A DNA stretch of 62,966 nucleotides, taken from NCBI RefSeq assembly GCF_018918075.1, contig NZ_JAHLPW010000020.1, positions 1 to 62,966 of the forward strand, written 5' to 3'. A program made the translations under genes and the position numbers. The notes below the pieces were generated by a model. It did not search any database, was not told where the DNA came from, and saw nothing but the letters and a program-made list of their open reading frames with translations. The stretch comes from Virgibacillus sp. MSJ-26. Its GTDB lineage: Bacteria; Bacillota; Bacilli; Bacillales; Amphibacillaceae. Shown one piece after another: positions 20,649 to 31,068 of the stretch (the stretch's first letter is position 1; each line of letters starts with the position of its first letter).

Positions 20649-21407
20649 ATGCGTAAAAAAGTGATTGCTGGAAACTGGAAAATGAATAAATTAAAAGCTG
20701 ATGCAGATCAATTTATGGAACAAGTTGCTGATAAAGTACCATCAGATGAGCAAGTGGAAGCCATTGTTTGTGCACCATATCTTTATCTACCTTCACTTGT
20801 TGAAAAAGCTAAAGGGTCAAAGGTTAAAATAGGTGCCCAAAATATGCATTTTGAAGAAGAAGGTGCTTATACAGGTGAAGTCAGCCCTACTATGTTAAAA
20901 GATATAGGTGTGACACACGTCATTTTAGGGCACTCAGAACGTCGAGAATATTTTGCCGAAACAGACGAAACAGTTAATAAGAAAGCAAAAGCGGCGTTTC
21001 AACACGAACTTACTCCGATTGTTTGTGTAGGCGAAACGCTTGAGCAGAGAGAAGCCAATGAAACTAAGTCACATGTTGAGTCACAAGTAAAACAAGCGTT
21101 AGAAGGATTAACCGAGGACCAAGTGGTAGAAACGATTATTGCGTATGAGCCAATTTGGGCAATTGGAACTGGCAAAACAGCTTCAAGTGAAGATGCTAAT
21201 GAAGTGTGTGCTCATATTCGACAAGTCATTAAGTCAACTGTATCTGAAAAGGCTGCCAAGCAAGTTGTAATCCAATATGGTGGTAGCGTGAAACCTGCCA
21301 ACATAGATGAATTGCTAGGACAATCAGATGTTGACGGCGCTCTTGTTGGAGGTGCCAGTCTTGAACCTGACTCCTTCCTACAGCTTGTGGAGGCTGGTGC
21401 AAAATGA
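20649..21407 (+). CDS. tpiA: Triosephosphate isomerase
   Basis: Interconverts dihydroxyacetone phosphate and glyceraldehyde 3-phosphate. Lys12 (in NWKMNK), His95 (in GHSERRE) and Glu167 (in [11 protein letters not shown]) form the catalytic set. Among GTG 20640, ATG 20646 and ATG 20649, the last gives the usual [13 protein letters not shown] start and a good distance from GAGG. Its stop overlaps the gpmI start by four bases. Confidence 0.97.
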   Translation: MRKKVIAGNWKMNKLKADADQFMEQVADKVPSDEQVEAIVCAPYLYLPSLVEKAKGSKVKIGAQNMHFEEEGAYTGEVSPTMLKDIGVTHVILGHSERREYFAETDETVNKKAKAAFQHELTPIVCVGETLEQREANETKSHVESQVKQALEGLTEDQVVETIIAYEPIWAIGTGKTASSEDANEVCAHIRQVIKSTVSEKAAKQVVIQYGGSVKPANIDELLGQSDVDGALVGGASLEPDSFLQLVEAGAK

Positions 21408-22942
21408 GTGATAGACAACTAGCAGCTTTAATTATTTTAGATGGATTTGGTATTCGCGACGAACAATCGGGAAATGCAGTTAAGCAAGCGAAAAAGCCAA
21501 ATTTTGATCGTTACTGGGATACATTCCCACATAATCAATTAAAAGCAAGTGGCAATGCGGTCGGTCTCCCCGAAGGACAAATGGGTAACTCAGAGGTTGG
21601 ACATTTGAATATTGGAGCGGGTCGTATCGTATATCAAAGCTTAACCCGAGTCAATCTTTCCATAGAAAAAGGAGAGTTTTATGATAAAGAAGTCTTCCTG
21701 AAATCCATGAGAAAAGCGAAAGAAAAAGGTAAAGCTCTTCACTTGTTTGGTCTATTATCAGATGGTGGTGTCCATAGCCACATTAATCATTTATTCGCTT
21801 TACTTAAATTAGCTAAAATGGAAAATCTCGAAAAAGTATATGTTCATGCATTTTTAGATGGTCGTGATGTCGGTCCTCAAACAGCTCAAAATTATTTAAC
21901 TCAAACCGAAGACAAAATGAAGGAGCTTGGTGTAGGAGAAATAGCGACTATCTCTGGACGCTATTATTCCATGGATCGTGACAAGCGTTGGGACCGTGTT
22001 AAAAAAGCATATGACGCTATGGTATACGGTGAAGGTCCGTCTTATGAAACACCAGAAGATCTGATTGACGACTCATATAAAAATGGCATTTTTGATGAAT
22101 TCGTTATTCCTTCAGTATTAAAAGATCCAAATGGTGGGCCTGTCGGTAAAGTAGAAGACGGCGATTCAATCATCTTTTATAATTTCAGACCCGACCGAGC
22201 CATCCAGATTTCACGTACTTTTGCAAATGAAGATTTTGATGAATTTGATCGTGGCAGTCGTCCACCAAAGGATTTAGATTTTGTTATGTTAACAAATTTT
22301 AGTGAAACGGTTGATGGTTATGTAGCGTATGAGCCGACCAATTTAGATGATACAATTGGCGAAGTTTTATCGAAAAACGATATGAAGCAATTAAGAATAG
22401 CGGAAACTGAAAAATATCCACATGTCACCTTTTTTATGAGTGGTGGCCGGGAAAAAGAGTTTCCTGGTGAAAAGCGTATTTTAATTAATTCGCCAAAAGT
22501 CGCAACTTATGATTTACAACCTGAAATGAGTGCATATGAGGTGACAGATGCGCTAATAAATGAACTTGATACTGGGGATATTAATGCTATCATCTTAAAT
22601 TTTGCCAATCCAGATATGGTGGGTCACTCAGGAAAATTACAACCGACAATTGACGCTATTGAAGCGGTTGATGAGTGTCTTGGTAAAGTTGTGGATAAAA
22701 TTCAAGAATTAGGCGGTCACGCCATCATTACGGCGGATCATGGGAATTCCGATGAAGTAGTCACATTAGATGGACAACCTATGACCACTCATACAACAAA
22801 TCCAGTTCCGGTTATCGTGACGAAAAAAGGGGTAGAGCTTAGAGATGGAGGTATTTTAGCCGATTTATCTCCAACATTACTTGACCTTTTAGGTGTCGAT
22901 AAACCCGAGGCGATGTCTGGAACATCTATTATAAAAAAATAA
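21404..22942 (+). CDS. gpmI: 2,3-bisphosphoglycerate-independent phosphoglycerate mutase
   Basis: Mn-dependent phosphoglycerate mutase of the alkaline phosphatase superfamily. The phosphoserine nucleophile is Ser63 in GNSEVGH; metal-binding blocks are LDGFG near 12-16 and TADHGNSDE near 446. 512 residues. ATGA overlap with tpiA implies translational coupling. Its Mn need connects with the manganese importer at 33574-36230. Confidence 0.97.
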   Translation: MSDRQLAALIILDGFGIRDEQSGNAVKQAKKPNFDRYWDTFPHNQLKASGNAVGLPEGQMGNSEVGHLNIGAGRIVYQSLTRVNLSIEKGEFYDKEVFLKSMRKAKEKGKALHLFGLLSDGGVHSHINHLFALLKLAKMENLEKVYVHAFLDGRDVGPQTAQNYLTQTEDKMKELGVGEIATISGRYYSMDRDKRWDRVKKAYDAMVYGEGPSYETPEDLIDDSYKNGIFDEFVIPSVLKDPNGGPVGKVEDGDSIIFYNFRPDRAIQISRTFANEDFDEFDRGSRPPKDLDFVMLTNFSETVDGYVAYEPTNLDDTIGEVLSKNDMKQLRIAETEKYPHVTFFMSGGREKEFPGEKRILINSPKVATYDLQPEMSAYEVTDALINELDTGDINAIILNFANPDMVGHSGKLQPTIDAIEAVDECLGKVVDKIQELGGHAIITADHGNSDEVVTLDGQPMTTHTTNPVPVIVTKKGVELRDGGILADLSPTLLDLLGVDKPEAMSGTSIIKK

Positions 22943-22950
22943 ACGACTAA

Positions 22951-24249
<1,299 letters not shown>

Positions 24250-24273
24250 TATTAAATAGTGACTCAATCAAGA

Positions 24274-24303
24274 GACAGAGGCAGTAGCTTCTGTCTTTTT
24301 TTT
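24274..24303 (+). terminator. Terminator of the glycolytic operon
   Basis: Stem GACAGAGGC / GCTTCTGTC (one G-T pair), AGTA loop, followed by TTTTTTTT. A second A/T-rich hairpin TGTATGAA / TTCATACA follows at about 24305-24328. Confidence 0.9.
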
Positions 24304-24337
24304 GTGTATGAATACATTATTTCATACACCAGGAAAC

Positions 24338-24593
24338 TATAACATTAAAACTCCTGTGGATAATTTTATACTGAAATTGTCCACGTCCAGCTTCAGCGCC
24401 CAGTAACTACCAAGCTTTGAATACCTTCCTACGATAAGTCGAACTCGAATCGCTCCGCTCTTCGGTTCTCCTTTATCTCCTGCGTAATGAATGATCAATT
24501 AAAACCGATGCTCCTGAGCATCAACATTGACCCACCTCGCTTGGCGAGGCGCAGTCCGTACGTTGCTAAACGGGCGCCCCGCACTTTTGTTCT
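24338..24593 (+). repeat. Dispersed repeat A, long copy carrying an extra segment of about 200 bases
   Basis: The left block (24338-24382) matches 12608-12652 at 41 of 45 positions and includes TGTGGATAA (24355-24363), a DnaA-box sequence. The right end (24581-24593) matches the right end of the short copy. Between them lie about 200 GC-richer bases with hairpins GATGCTC / GAGCATC and CCTCGC / GCGAGG, and with GCGCCC / GGGCGC near the two ends. The CGATAAGTC and CTAAACGGGCGC blocks recall an abundant intergenic repeat of Bacillus/Geobacillus (from memory). No gene is seen in 24304-24755. Confidence 0.72.
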
Positions 24594-24755
24594 GAATTAA
24601 TGTTTCATTTTAGGTATTTAGATGCGATTCTTAACGTATCAGAAGATTTAAGTATAGGACAAAATGAGAAGAGAATAGATTAGCTATATATCATTTTTTA
24701 TTTAAATGTGGGCAATTGGGAAGAAGGCTCTATAAAATTATCGGAGGGATGTTTG

Positions 24756-25727
24756 TTGGGGCAAAAAGTGTTAGTATTCGGGGATATCGGGATAGACGAT
24801 ACAATGGCAATTATTTACGGTTATTTTAATGATGATATTGATATTGTAGGTATTGTCGCTGATTACGGAAATGTGACCAAGGAGAAGGCAGTTGCTAATG
24901 TACAATACGTCAAAAGTTTACTTGAAAGTGAGAAAACAGAGCAAGTTGCTATTATAGGTGGAGCTGAATTATCTATGACAGGCGAGCGACTGCAATCATT
25001 TCCAGAGATTCATGGAGAATACGGATTAGGTTCAATCATTCCACCACAAGAGTATTTAGATGGGGATGTACTTGAAAATTTCTTTGAAGTGGTTAAACTA
25101 ATCGAGGATCATGATGACTTAATCATAGTCAATATCGGTCGACTTACTTCACTTGCGACATTGTTCCTTTTATATCCACAATTAATGCAAAAAATTAAAG
25201 CGTTTTACATGATGGGAGGCGCTTTTTGGGTTCCTGGTAATATTACTGCCGTTTCAGAAGCTAACTTTTATGGTGACCCTATAGCAGCCAAAATTGTTTT
25301 ATCCATGGCCGATAACGTGTCAATTATTCCTCTTAACGTTACAGAGCATGCTAATGTAACTCCGGAAATGATAAATTATATTGATGAGGTTCAAGAACTT
25401 AATTTAGTTAAGCCTATATTTGATTACTATTACTCATTTTATAAAAAAAGAAATCCGAGCCTTAAAGGGGCGCCACTTCATGATGTCCTTACATTAATGG
25501 CTCCTTTCTACGATAATTTGCTTACATATAGCGAGTTGCCAGTTGAAATTATCCAATCATTAAGTGGTGTTGAAAGAGGACAAAGTATTGCAGATATAAG
25601 ACCTTTTGTTGAGTTGGAAAATGATTTAGATGAACCAGGGAAAAAACATCGAATTGCTTTTCAATTGCATTATGAAGAATTCTTCATTAACTTTATGACT
25701 AACATGACTGGCCAACGTTTTGGTTGA
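24756..25727 (+). CDS. Inosine/uridine-type nucleoside hydrolase family protein
   Basis: Family members cleave N-glycosidic bonds of nucleosides with a Ca2+-bound water. The start motif, normally D-x-D-x3-DD, here reads FGDIGIDD at residues 8-15: Asp10, Asp14 and Asp15 are kept but position 8 is Phe. Late motif PLHDVLTL supplies the catalytic His/Asp pair. TTG 24756 follows CGGAGGG and gives 323 residues; a GTG start at 24708 lacks a ribosome site. Stand-alone gene between repeats. Confidence 0.85.
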   Translation: MGQKVLVFGDIGIDDTMAIIYGYFNDDIDIVGIVADYGNVTKEKAVANVQYVKSLLESEKTEQVAIIGGAELSMTGERLQSFPEIHGEYGLGSIIPPQEYLDGDVLENFFEVVKLIEDHDDLIIVNIGRLTSLATLFLLYPQLMQKIKAFYMMGGAFWVPGNITAVSEANFYGDPIAAKIVLSMADNVSIIPLNVTEHANVTPEMINYIDEVQELNLVKPIFDYYYSFYKKRNPSLKGAPLHDVLTLMAPFYDNLLTYSELPVEIIQSLSGVERGQSIADIRPFVELENDLDEPGKKHRIAFQLHYEEFFINFMTNMTGQRFG

Positions 25728-25783
25728 CACCTTACTAATAATATCTGATATTAATAAGCAGATGATTAAAAAAGGTGGATCCT

Positions 25784-26362
25784 ATGACGATATTACAGAC
25801 GATTAGAGAAAGACGCTCTATTCATAATTTTAAACAGGTAAATATTAAAAAAGCGATTTTAAAAGAAATTTTCACTTATGGATCCTACGCTCCAACTCAT
25901 CATATGAAAGAGCCTTGGAATCTAAAGATTTATCAGGATGATGGAAAGAGAGCATTTGTTGACGCCATAATGAATAGTTATCAACGCAGTGGGATGATTA
26001 AAAATGATGAATCACCCCAGACACAAAAAACAATTGCATCCATTAGCCAGTTTTTACTAGATATACCCCATCATGTTTTAATTTATTTTGAAATAGAAGA
26101 TAATCTTCTCAGATATGAAGAACTTTATGCCTCTGTTTGTGCTTTTATTCAAAACGCTCAGTTAGCTGCATGGGAATATGGGGTCGGCATGCTGTGGACT
26201 ATTACTCCATATATGCATGATTCTGAGTTTGTAAAAGAGATAGGCCTAGATGCCAACAAAATGAAAATAGCAGCTGTCATGCAAATGGGCTATCCAGCAG
26301 ACATACCTAAATATAAAGAAAGAATACCTATCGAAGAAAAAATAGAGATTGTATCAGAGTAG
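25784..26362 (+). CDS. Nitroreductase family protein
   Basis: FMN-dependent NAD(P)H oxidoreductase fold, 192 residues. RERRSIHNFK near residues 8-17 is the N-terminal FMN-phosphate contact; YAPTHHMKEPWNLKIY near 32-47 and the C-terminal MQMGYPADIPKYKER follow the NfnB/YdjA-like pattern. ATG 25784 after AAAGGTGGA. Only distantly like the second nitroreductase at 47568. The substrate is unknown. Confidence 0.87.
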   Translation: MTILQTIRERRSIHNFKQVNIKKAILKEIFTYGSYAPTHHMKEPWNLKIYQDDGKRAFVDAIMNSYQRSGMIKNDESPQTQKTIASISQFLLDIPHHVLIYFEIEDNLLRYEELYASVCAFIQNAQLAAWEYGVGMLWTITPYMHDSEFVKEIGLDANKMKIAAVMQMGYPADIPKYKERIPIEEKIEIVSE

Positions 26363-26426
26363 TAGATACAAACTGCGCCAACTCTTTCTCGCACTCTCAA
26401 ATAGAAATTGGCAAGTGTTCGTCCAT

Positions 26427-26585
26427 CGCTACGGAAATACACTTCGCTTTCCAGGGGCGGGTGGTGAGCCTCCGAGTGCTAACGCATTTCGGGGTCTCAC
26501 CGATGTCTTTGGGGCTGCGCGTGAATGCTCGCCCCACCGAAGACCATAGCTCCCTAGGAGTCTCCGTGTATTTCCTCCGCTTGTT
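26427..26585 (+). repeat. Inverted-repeat element B, copy I
   Basis: GC-rich intergenic element. Closing arms GGAAATACAC (26432-26441) and GTGTATTTCC (26566-26575) are perfectly complementary; the left arm is followed by the family core TTCGCTTTCC and then GAGCCTCC and GGGGTCTCACC, with an inner stem GGTGAG / CTCACC. Open frames through it are chance translations. It forms an inverted pair with copy II 80 bases downstream. Confidence 0.75.
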
Positions 26586-26663
26586 ATTGCTTACTTTTAC
26601 GGCAAGAAGAATTTTTTATTAGTTCATTCTTCAGAGAATGTATAATCATGAATCGGTGTGTCT

Positions 26664-26885
26664 ATCCTAGCTTAGGCAGAATACGAAGATTCCTATGGGA
26701 AAAGCAAGTGGTCTTCGATGGGGCGAACAATAGTGCAGTCCCACGAGTCTGGAGACCCCGGAAGAAGCGTTCTTTGCTTCTGAGGAGGCTGAAGTGGGAA
26801 GAATGAACCCCAATTCTTCCTGCCCATGGAAAGCGAAGTATTCTGCCGGAGCGAAGTGCACGCACCGCATTCAATTTGCTAGGAT
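26664..26885 (-). repeat. Inverted-repeat element B, copy II (reverse orientation)
   Basis: Outer arms ATCCTAGC (26664-26671) / GCTAGGAT (26878-26885), closing arms GGCAGAATAC (26675-26684) / GTATTCTGCC (26838-26847), and inner stem GGAAGAAT / ATTCTTCC. On the minus strand it reads through the same TTCGCTTTCC, GCCTCC, GGGGTCTCC landmarks as copies I and III. The whole gap 26363-26974 holds only copies I and II and A/T-rich sequence; no gene is supported. Confidence 0.75.
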
Positions 26886-26974
26886 TAAAATAATCAGATA
26901 AATAATCTTCACTGTGTCGTAGTTTATGTATAAATGCATTAATTCTGCAATTGGAAGTAAGTTTATAGAAATAA

Positions 26975-27015
26975 AAAACGCTTCTAGCCAAGGGTAATTT
27001 GACTAGAAGCGTTTT
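26975..27015 (-). terminator. Terminator of ptsI
   Basis: Perfect 13-bp stem AAAACGCTTCTAG / CTAGAAGCGTTTT, giving a T-run on the minus strand just after the ptsI stop codon. Confidence 0.92.
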
Positions 27016-27020
27016 GGTTT

Positions 27021-28733
27021 TTATTTTGTTAATTTATTGATATATTCTATAACTTCATCTGCTGTGGACATACTCAAGAACTTGTCCTTGTTTGCTGCTA
27101 TATCTTTTTTAGAAAGGTCTAATATTTGCGTACGTGCAGGTAATATGGAAGTTGCACTCATACTGAATTCGTCGAGGCCAAGTCCAAGTAAAAGAGGAAT
27201 GGCAATTGGATCTCCAGCCATTTCACCACACATACCTGCCCATTTACCTTCACTGTGAGCTGCCTCAATAACATTATTCACTAAATTCAAGATAGCAGGA
27301 TGATAGGGTTGATACAAGTAAGATACGCGCTCGTTCATCCGGTCAGCTGCCATTGTGTATTGAATTAAATCGTTTGTACCAATACTAAAGAAATCAACTT
27401 CTTTGGCAAATTGTTTAGCTAGGACGGCTGTTGAAGGAATCTCAACCATAATCCCCACTTCAATTGAGTCTGAAACCTCTACACCATCTTTAGTTAGCGA
27501 ATCCTTTTCATCAAGTAAAATGCTTTTAGCTTGTCTAAATTCTTCAAGAGTCGCAATCATTGGGAACATGATTTTCAAATTACCAAACGCGCTTGCCCGG
27601 AGCAATGCTCGTAATTGAGGACGGAAAACGTCTTCGTTCTCTAAACAGAAGCGAATTGCTCTGAAACCTAAGAACGGATTCATTTCTTTCGGTAAGTCCA
27701 AATAACTTAATTCTTTGTCTCCACCGACATCCAATGTTCTGACAACAACTGGTTTACCATCCATTTGTTCAAGAACTGATTTATAGGCTTCAAATTGCTC
27801 CTCCTCAGAGGGCATTTCACTTTTACCCATGTATAGGAATTCGGTACGATATAGACCAATAGCTTCTCCACCGTTGTTTAAAACACCTTCAACATCTTCA
27901 GGTGTTCCGATATTTCCACCTAATTCGACTTGTTCACCGTCTTGAGAAAACGTCGGTTCATCTTTTAATTTAGCCCATTCTTCTTTTTGTTTTTCAAAAG
28001 TAGCTTGTTTATCTTTATAGGCTTTAATGTCTTTTTCGCTAGGATTAATTAACACAGCGCCTTCTAAACCATCGACTATAACGATGTCATCTTGATTTAC
28101 TTTTTGTGTGGCCTCCTTTGATCCTACAATTGCAGGGATTTCAAGTGAACGTGCCATGATGGCAGAGTGTGAAGTACGCCCACCAATATCAGTGGCAAAT
28201 CCTTTTACAAACTGTCGATTCAACTGAGCAGTATCTGATGGTGTTAGGTCATTTGCAATTACGATAACTTCTTCATCAATGAGGGCGGGATTTGGAAAGT
28301 TAACCCCAAGCAAATGAGCCATTACGCGCTCAGTAACATCTTTAATATCAGCCGCACGTTCTTTCATATAGTCGTTGTCCATGTTTTTAAACATATCGAT
28401 AAACATTTTAGCTGTTTCGTCTAAGGCGACTTCAGCGTTGACTTGTTCATTTGTTATTTTATCTTTAATCGGATTTATCAATTCAGGATCTTCCAGCACA
28501 AGCAAATGCGCCGAAAAGATTTCAGCATATTCATCTCCAAGCTCTTTCTTGGTATGGTCTCGAATTTTATCTAGTTCTGTTTTTGATAGAGCTAATGCAT
28601 CGTCGAGACGTTTTATTTCTCCCTCACTATTTTCAATGGATTTTTTTTCATATGTTAAGTCGGGCGTTTCCAAATGATAAGCTTTCGCCATAGCTATTCC
28701 AGAAGAAGCAGCTATGCCATGAATACTTTCCAT
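27021..28733 (-). CDS. ptsI: PTS Enzyme I (phosphoenolpyruvate-protein phosphotransferase)
   Basis: Takes phosphate from phosphoenolpyruvate and passes it to HPr. The active His189 is in [21 protein letters not shown]; the PEP-binding C-terminal TIM barrel has [19 protein letters not shown] [13 protein letters not shown], and [11 protein letters not shown] 28733 gives the usual 570 residues and has AAAGG upstream; an in-frame ATG at 28751 would add six residues. No ptsH precedes it, unlike the normal ptsHI pair. Confidence 0.97.
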   Translation of the reverse strand: MESIHGIAASSGIAMAKAYHLETPDLTYEKKSIENSEGEIKRLDDALALSKTELDKIRDHTKKELGDEYAEIFSAHLLVLEDPELINPIKDKITNEQVNAEVALDETAKMFIDMFKNMDNDYMKERAADIKDVTERVMAHLLGVNFPNPALIDEEVIVIANDLTPSDTAQLNRQFVKGFATDIGGRTSHSAIMARSLEIPAIVGSKEATQKVNQDDIVIVDGLEGAVLINPSEKDIKAYKDKQATFEKQKEEWAKLKDEPTFSQDGEQVELGGNIGTPEDVEGVLNNGGEAIGLYRTEFLYMGKSEMPSEEEQFEAYKSVLEQMDGKPVVVRTLDVGGDKELSYLDLPKEMNPFLGFRAIRFCLENEDVFRPQLRALLRASAFGNLKIMFPMIATLEEFRQAKSILLDEKDSLTKDGVEVSDSIEVGIMVEIPSTAVLAKQFAKEVDFFSIGTNDLIQYTMAADRMNERVSYLYQPYHPAILNLVNNVIEAAHSEGKWAGMCGEMAGDPIAIPLLLGLGLDEFSMSATSILPARTQILDLSKKDIAANKDKFLSMSTADEVIEYINKLTK

Positions 28734-28770
28734 ACTTTCACAACCTTTCATTAATATCTGTCTTTTCTAT

Positions 28771-28798
28771 TTTATACTTTATCCTAGTGTAGATTCAA
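28771..28798 (-). promoter_or_regulatory. Candidate promoter of ptsI
   Basis: On the minus strand: TTGAAT (28798-28793), 16-base spacer, TATAAA (28776-28771). Confidence 0.6.
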
Positions 28799-28830
28799 GC
28801 AAACTTCCCTAATGCAATAAATTCTTCATA

Positions 28831-28846
28831 ATGCAAGCGTTTTATT
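28831..28846. promoter_or_regulatory. cre-like sequence upstream of ptsI
   Basis: ATGCAAGCGTTTTATT keeps the TGNAANCG core of the CcpA operator but lacks the final CA. It lies about 100 bases before the ptsI start, upstream of the candidate promoter. Confidence 0.35.
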
Positions 28847-28865
28847 GTAAAAAACTTACATAATA

Positions 28866-29780
28866 CTAGATTAATCGGTCATTTATCCACTTCTTAATGA
28901 CTTGGAAAACCTCCTGTCGATTAATTTCATTTAATACTTCATGACGTGCATTTTCAAAAAGTAAGGTAATGATATCGTCTATACCAGTCTTTTCTAATAA
29001 GTGTGCTGTTTTAAAAACACCACTCCCAAATTGTCCAACTGGATCAGCATCACCACCGATTAACAGGATTGGTAAATCTTTTCGGATGGAATCATTTAAT
29101 TTCGGATTATGAATCTTGATTAATCCTGACATTAAATCATAGAAAAATCGACCTGTGGGAACGAATCCAGTATAAGGATCGGAAATATAATTCTGAATGA
29201 CAGTCTCATCTCTTGTTAACCAATCAAAAGCTGACTTTTTATGCTTGATAGCTCTATTGTTATTTCCAATTGTCAGGTAGTTCATTAAATTTGATTTCTC
29301 TTTTGGAGGCCGAGTGCTTGCTAAAGCCCGTCCCATTTTTACTATTACAGGAGGATAATAACCGGTCCCCGACAGAATTAGCCCGTCAATCCTATGACTG
29401 TAGTTTTGAATATATCTACGTGCTAAAAAGGATCCCATACTATGGCCGAGTAAAAAAAGAGGCACATTAGGGTATTCCTGTTTTATGTAATTTGATATAT
29501 ACATTAAATCGTTCGTAGTTTTTTCAAAACCTTCCGTTTCAGCAAAGTAACCAAATAAACCTTGTAGTTCTCCTGTTTTGCCGTGACCTCTATGATCATT
29601 GCCAACAACAATCATTCCTTTAGAAACTAAAAAGTCAGCAAATTCATTATACCGATTAATATGCTCTACCATTCCATGTGATAGTTGAACAATTGCATTT
29701 GGCTGTATGTATGGATTAGACCATTTTTTCATATATATGTTTGTGTGATCTAGTGTTTCTAACCATATTTCTTCCATCAT
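28866..29780 (-). CDS. Alpha/beta hydrolase, lysophospholipase/monoacylglycerol lipase type
   Basis: A soluble 304-residue hydrolase of the PldB/Hydrolase_4 group. The nucleophile elbow GHSMGS has Ser114; LSHGMVEHINRY near residues 33-44 is the oxyanion-hole region typical of monoacylglycerol lipases; Asp in GGDADPVG and His in NARHEVLNE complete the triad. Ribosome site GGGAGGATT precedes two adjacent ATG codons (29780, 29777). Natural substrate not known. Confidence 0.88.
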   Translation of the reverse strand: MMEEIWLETLDHTNIYMKKWSNPYIQPNAIVQLSHGMVEHINRYNEFADFLVSKGMIVVGNDHRGHGKTGELQGLFGYFAETEGFEKTTNDLMYISNYIKQEYPNVPLFLLGHSMGSFLARRYIQNYSHRIDGLILSGTGYYPPVIVKMGRALASTRPPKEKSNLMNYLTIGNNNRAIKHKKSAFDWLTRDETVIQNYISDPYTGFVPTGRFFYDLMSGLIKIHNPKLNDSIRKDLPILLIGGDADPVGQFGSGVFKTAHLLEKTGIDDIITLLFENARHEVLNEINRQEVFQVIKKWINDRLI

Positions 29781-29933
29781 AATAATCCTCCCAACAACAA
29801 AATATCAGTTTGTTATATTATAAAATCATTATTTGCAAACAGCCAATCTAATGAAAAAAGGCTTGCTATCCTATTCAACGTTATGATAAAGTAAATACAT
29901 GTAGTTGTCCGTAAGTAGGGGGTGCGTGTTAAA

Positions 29934-30167
29934 ATGGCAGGCGGTATAGTGAGTGTTTTATTAGTCATTAATTCAATCGCAATGATTGTACTAATTTTAT
30001 TACAATCTGGAAAAAGTGAAGGTCTCTCTGGGGCAATTTCAGGGGGAGCTGAACAATTATTCGGGAAACAAAAAGCACGAGGAATTGACTTGTTTCTCCA
30101 CCGCGCGACAGTCGTAACAGGAACATTGTTTTTTGTTTTAGCGTTTTTAACAGCCTATATTTTATAA
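29934..30167 (+). CDS. secG: Preprotein translocase subunit SecG
   Basis: Small SecYEG component with two membrane helices (about residues 3-22 and 54-76) joined by the conserved [23 protein letters not shown] loop region. ATG 29934 gives 77 residues, the usual length, with GGGGG upstream. First gene of secG-est-rnr, as in B. subtilis. Confidence 0.95.
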   Translation: MAGGIVSVLLVINSIAMIVLILLQSGKSEGLSGAISGGAEQLFGKQKARGIDLFLHRATVVTGTLFFVLAFLTAYIL

Positions 30168-30177
30168 TGATACGAAG

Positions 30178-30208
30178 CCCTTATCATATTAAATGATAGG
30201 GGTTTTTT
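30178..30208 (+). terminator. Terminator after secG
   Basis: Stem CCCTTATCAT / ATGATAGGGG (one T-G pair), 5-base loop, TTTTTT. est therefore probably depends on read-through or its own promoter. Confidence 0.88.
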
Positions 30209-30276
30209 AGTATAATAAACGGGAATATTAAAATAATAGTTGAAAAGTTACATACGGAAAAATGAAGGAGATTTCT

Positions 30277-31023
30277 ATGAAGATTAAACAACCAGAACCA
30301 TTTACATTTGAAGCAGGATCAAGAGCAGTTTTATTACTACACGGGTTTACAGGCCATTCTGCAGACGTGCGTATGTTAGGACGCTTCTTAGAGAAAAAAG
30401 GTTATACAAGTCATGCACCGATTTATCGAGGACATGGTCGTCCTCCTGAAGAGCTTATAAAAACGACACCAGACATGTGGTGGGAAGATGTACAGAATGC
30501 TTACCAGCATCTTAAAGACCTAGGTTATAACGAAATTGCTGTAGCGGGTTTATCCCTTGGAGGGGTGTTAAGTTTGAAACTGGCTTACAGCACGAAAATA
30601 AAAGCAGTCATTCCCATGTGCACTCCAATGTTTTTTGATAATGAAACACAATTAACAGCTGGATTTAAAGCATTTTCGAAAGAATATAAACAACTCAGAG
30701 GTCAAAATGAAGTCTCTATCTCTGAAGAGGTTGATTCAATAATGAGCGAGTCAAATAGCTTATTTCACCAAATAGCTGACTTGATTAAAGACGTTAATGA
30801 AAATGTGGATATGATTTATGCTCCCACGTTTGTGGTACAAGCTCGAAAAGATGAAATGATTAATCCAGATAGTGCTTCATTCATTTACGAACACGTTGAG
30901 TCACCGGTTAAGGATATGAAATGGTATGAAGAATCAGGTCATATCATCACCATGGATAAAGAGAAAGATCAATTACATGAAGATGTCTATAACTTTTTAG
31001 AGTCATTAGATTGGGAAGTATGA
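30277..31023 (+). CDS. est: Carboxylesterase (Est30/YvaK type)
   Basis: Hydrolyses short-chain carboxylic esters. Oxyanion-hole motif LLHGFTG at residues 20-26, nucleophile Ser93 in GLSLGG; Asp in [12 protein letters not shown] and His in [11 protein letters not shown] complete the triad. 248 residues as in the Geobacillus Est30 enzyme. AAGGAGA precedes ATG 30277. Conserved between secG and rnr. Confidence 0.93.
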   Translation: MKIKQPEPFTFEAGSRAVLLLHGFTGHSADVRMLGRFLEKKGYTSHAPIYRGHGRPPEELIKTTPDMWWEDVQNAYQHLKDLGYNEIAVAGLSLGGVLSLKLAYSTKIKAVIPMCTPMFFDNETQLTAGFKAFSKEYKQLRGQNEVSISEEVDSIMSESNSLFHQIADLIKDVNENVDMIYAPTFVVQARKDEMINPDSASFIYEHVESPVKDMKWYEESGHIITMDKEKDQLHEDVYNFLESLDWEV

Positions 31024-31068
31024 CGTTAAACAATAAGTTAATACTATAAATGAAAGAAGGTGTCGAGT

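Noticed and set aside
26349..26549. Plus-strand open frame of 66 codons after the nitroreductase
   Set aside because: It starts without a ribosome site and reads through the GC-rich element-B copy I; composition is that of the repeat, not of genes.
26662..26991. Minus-strand open frames of 109 and 67 codons
   Set aside because: They translate element-B copy II and run into the ptsI terminator; no family match and no ribosome site.
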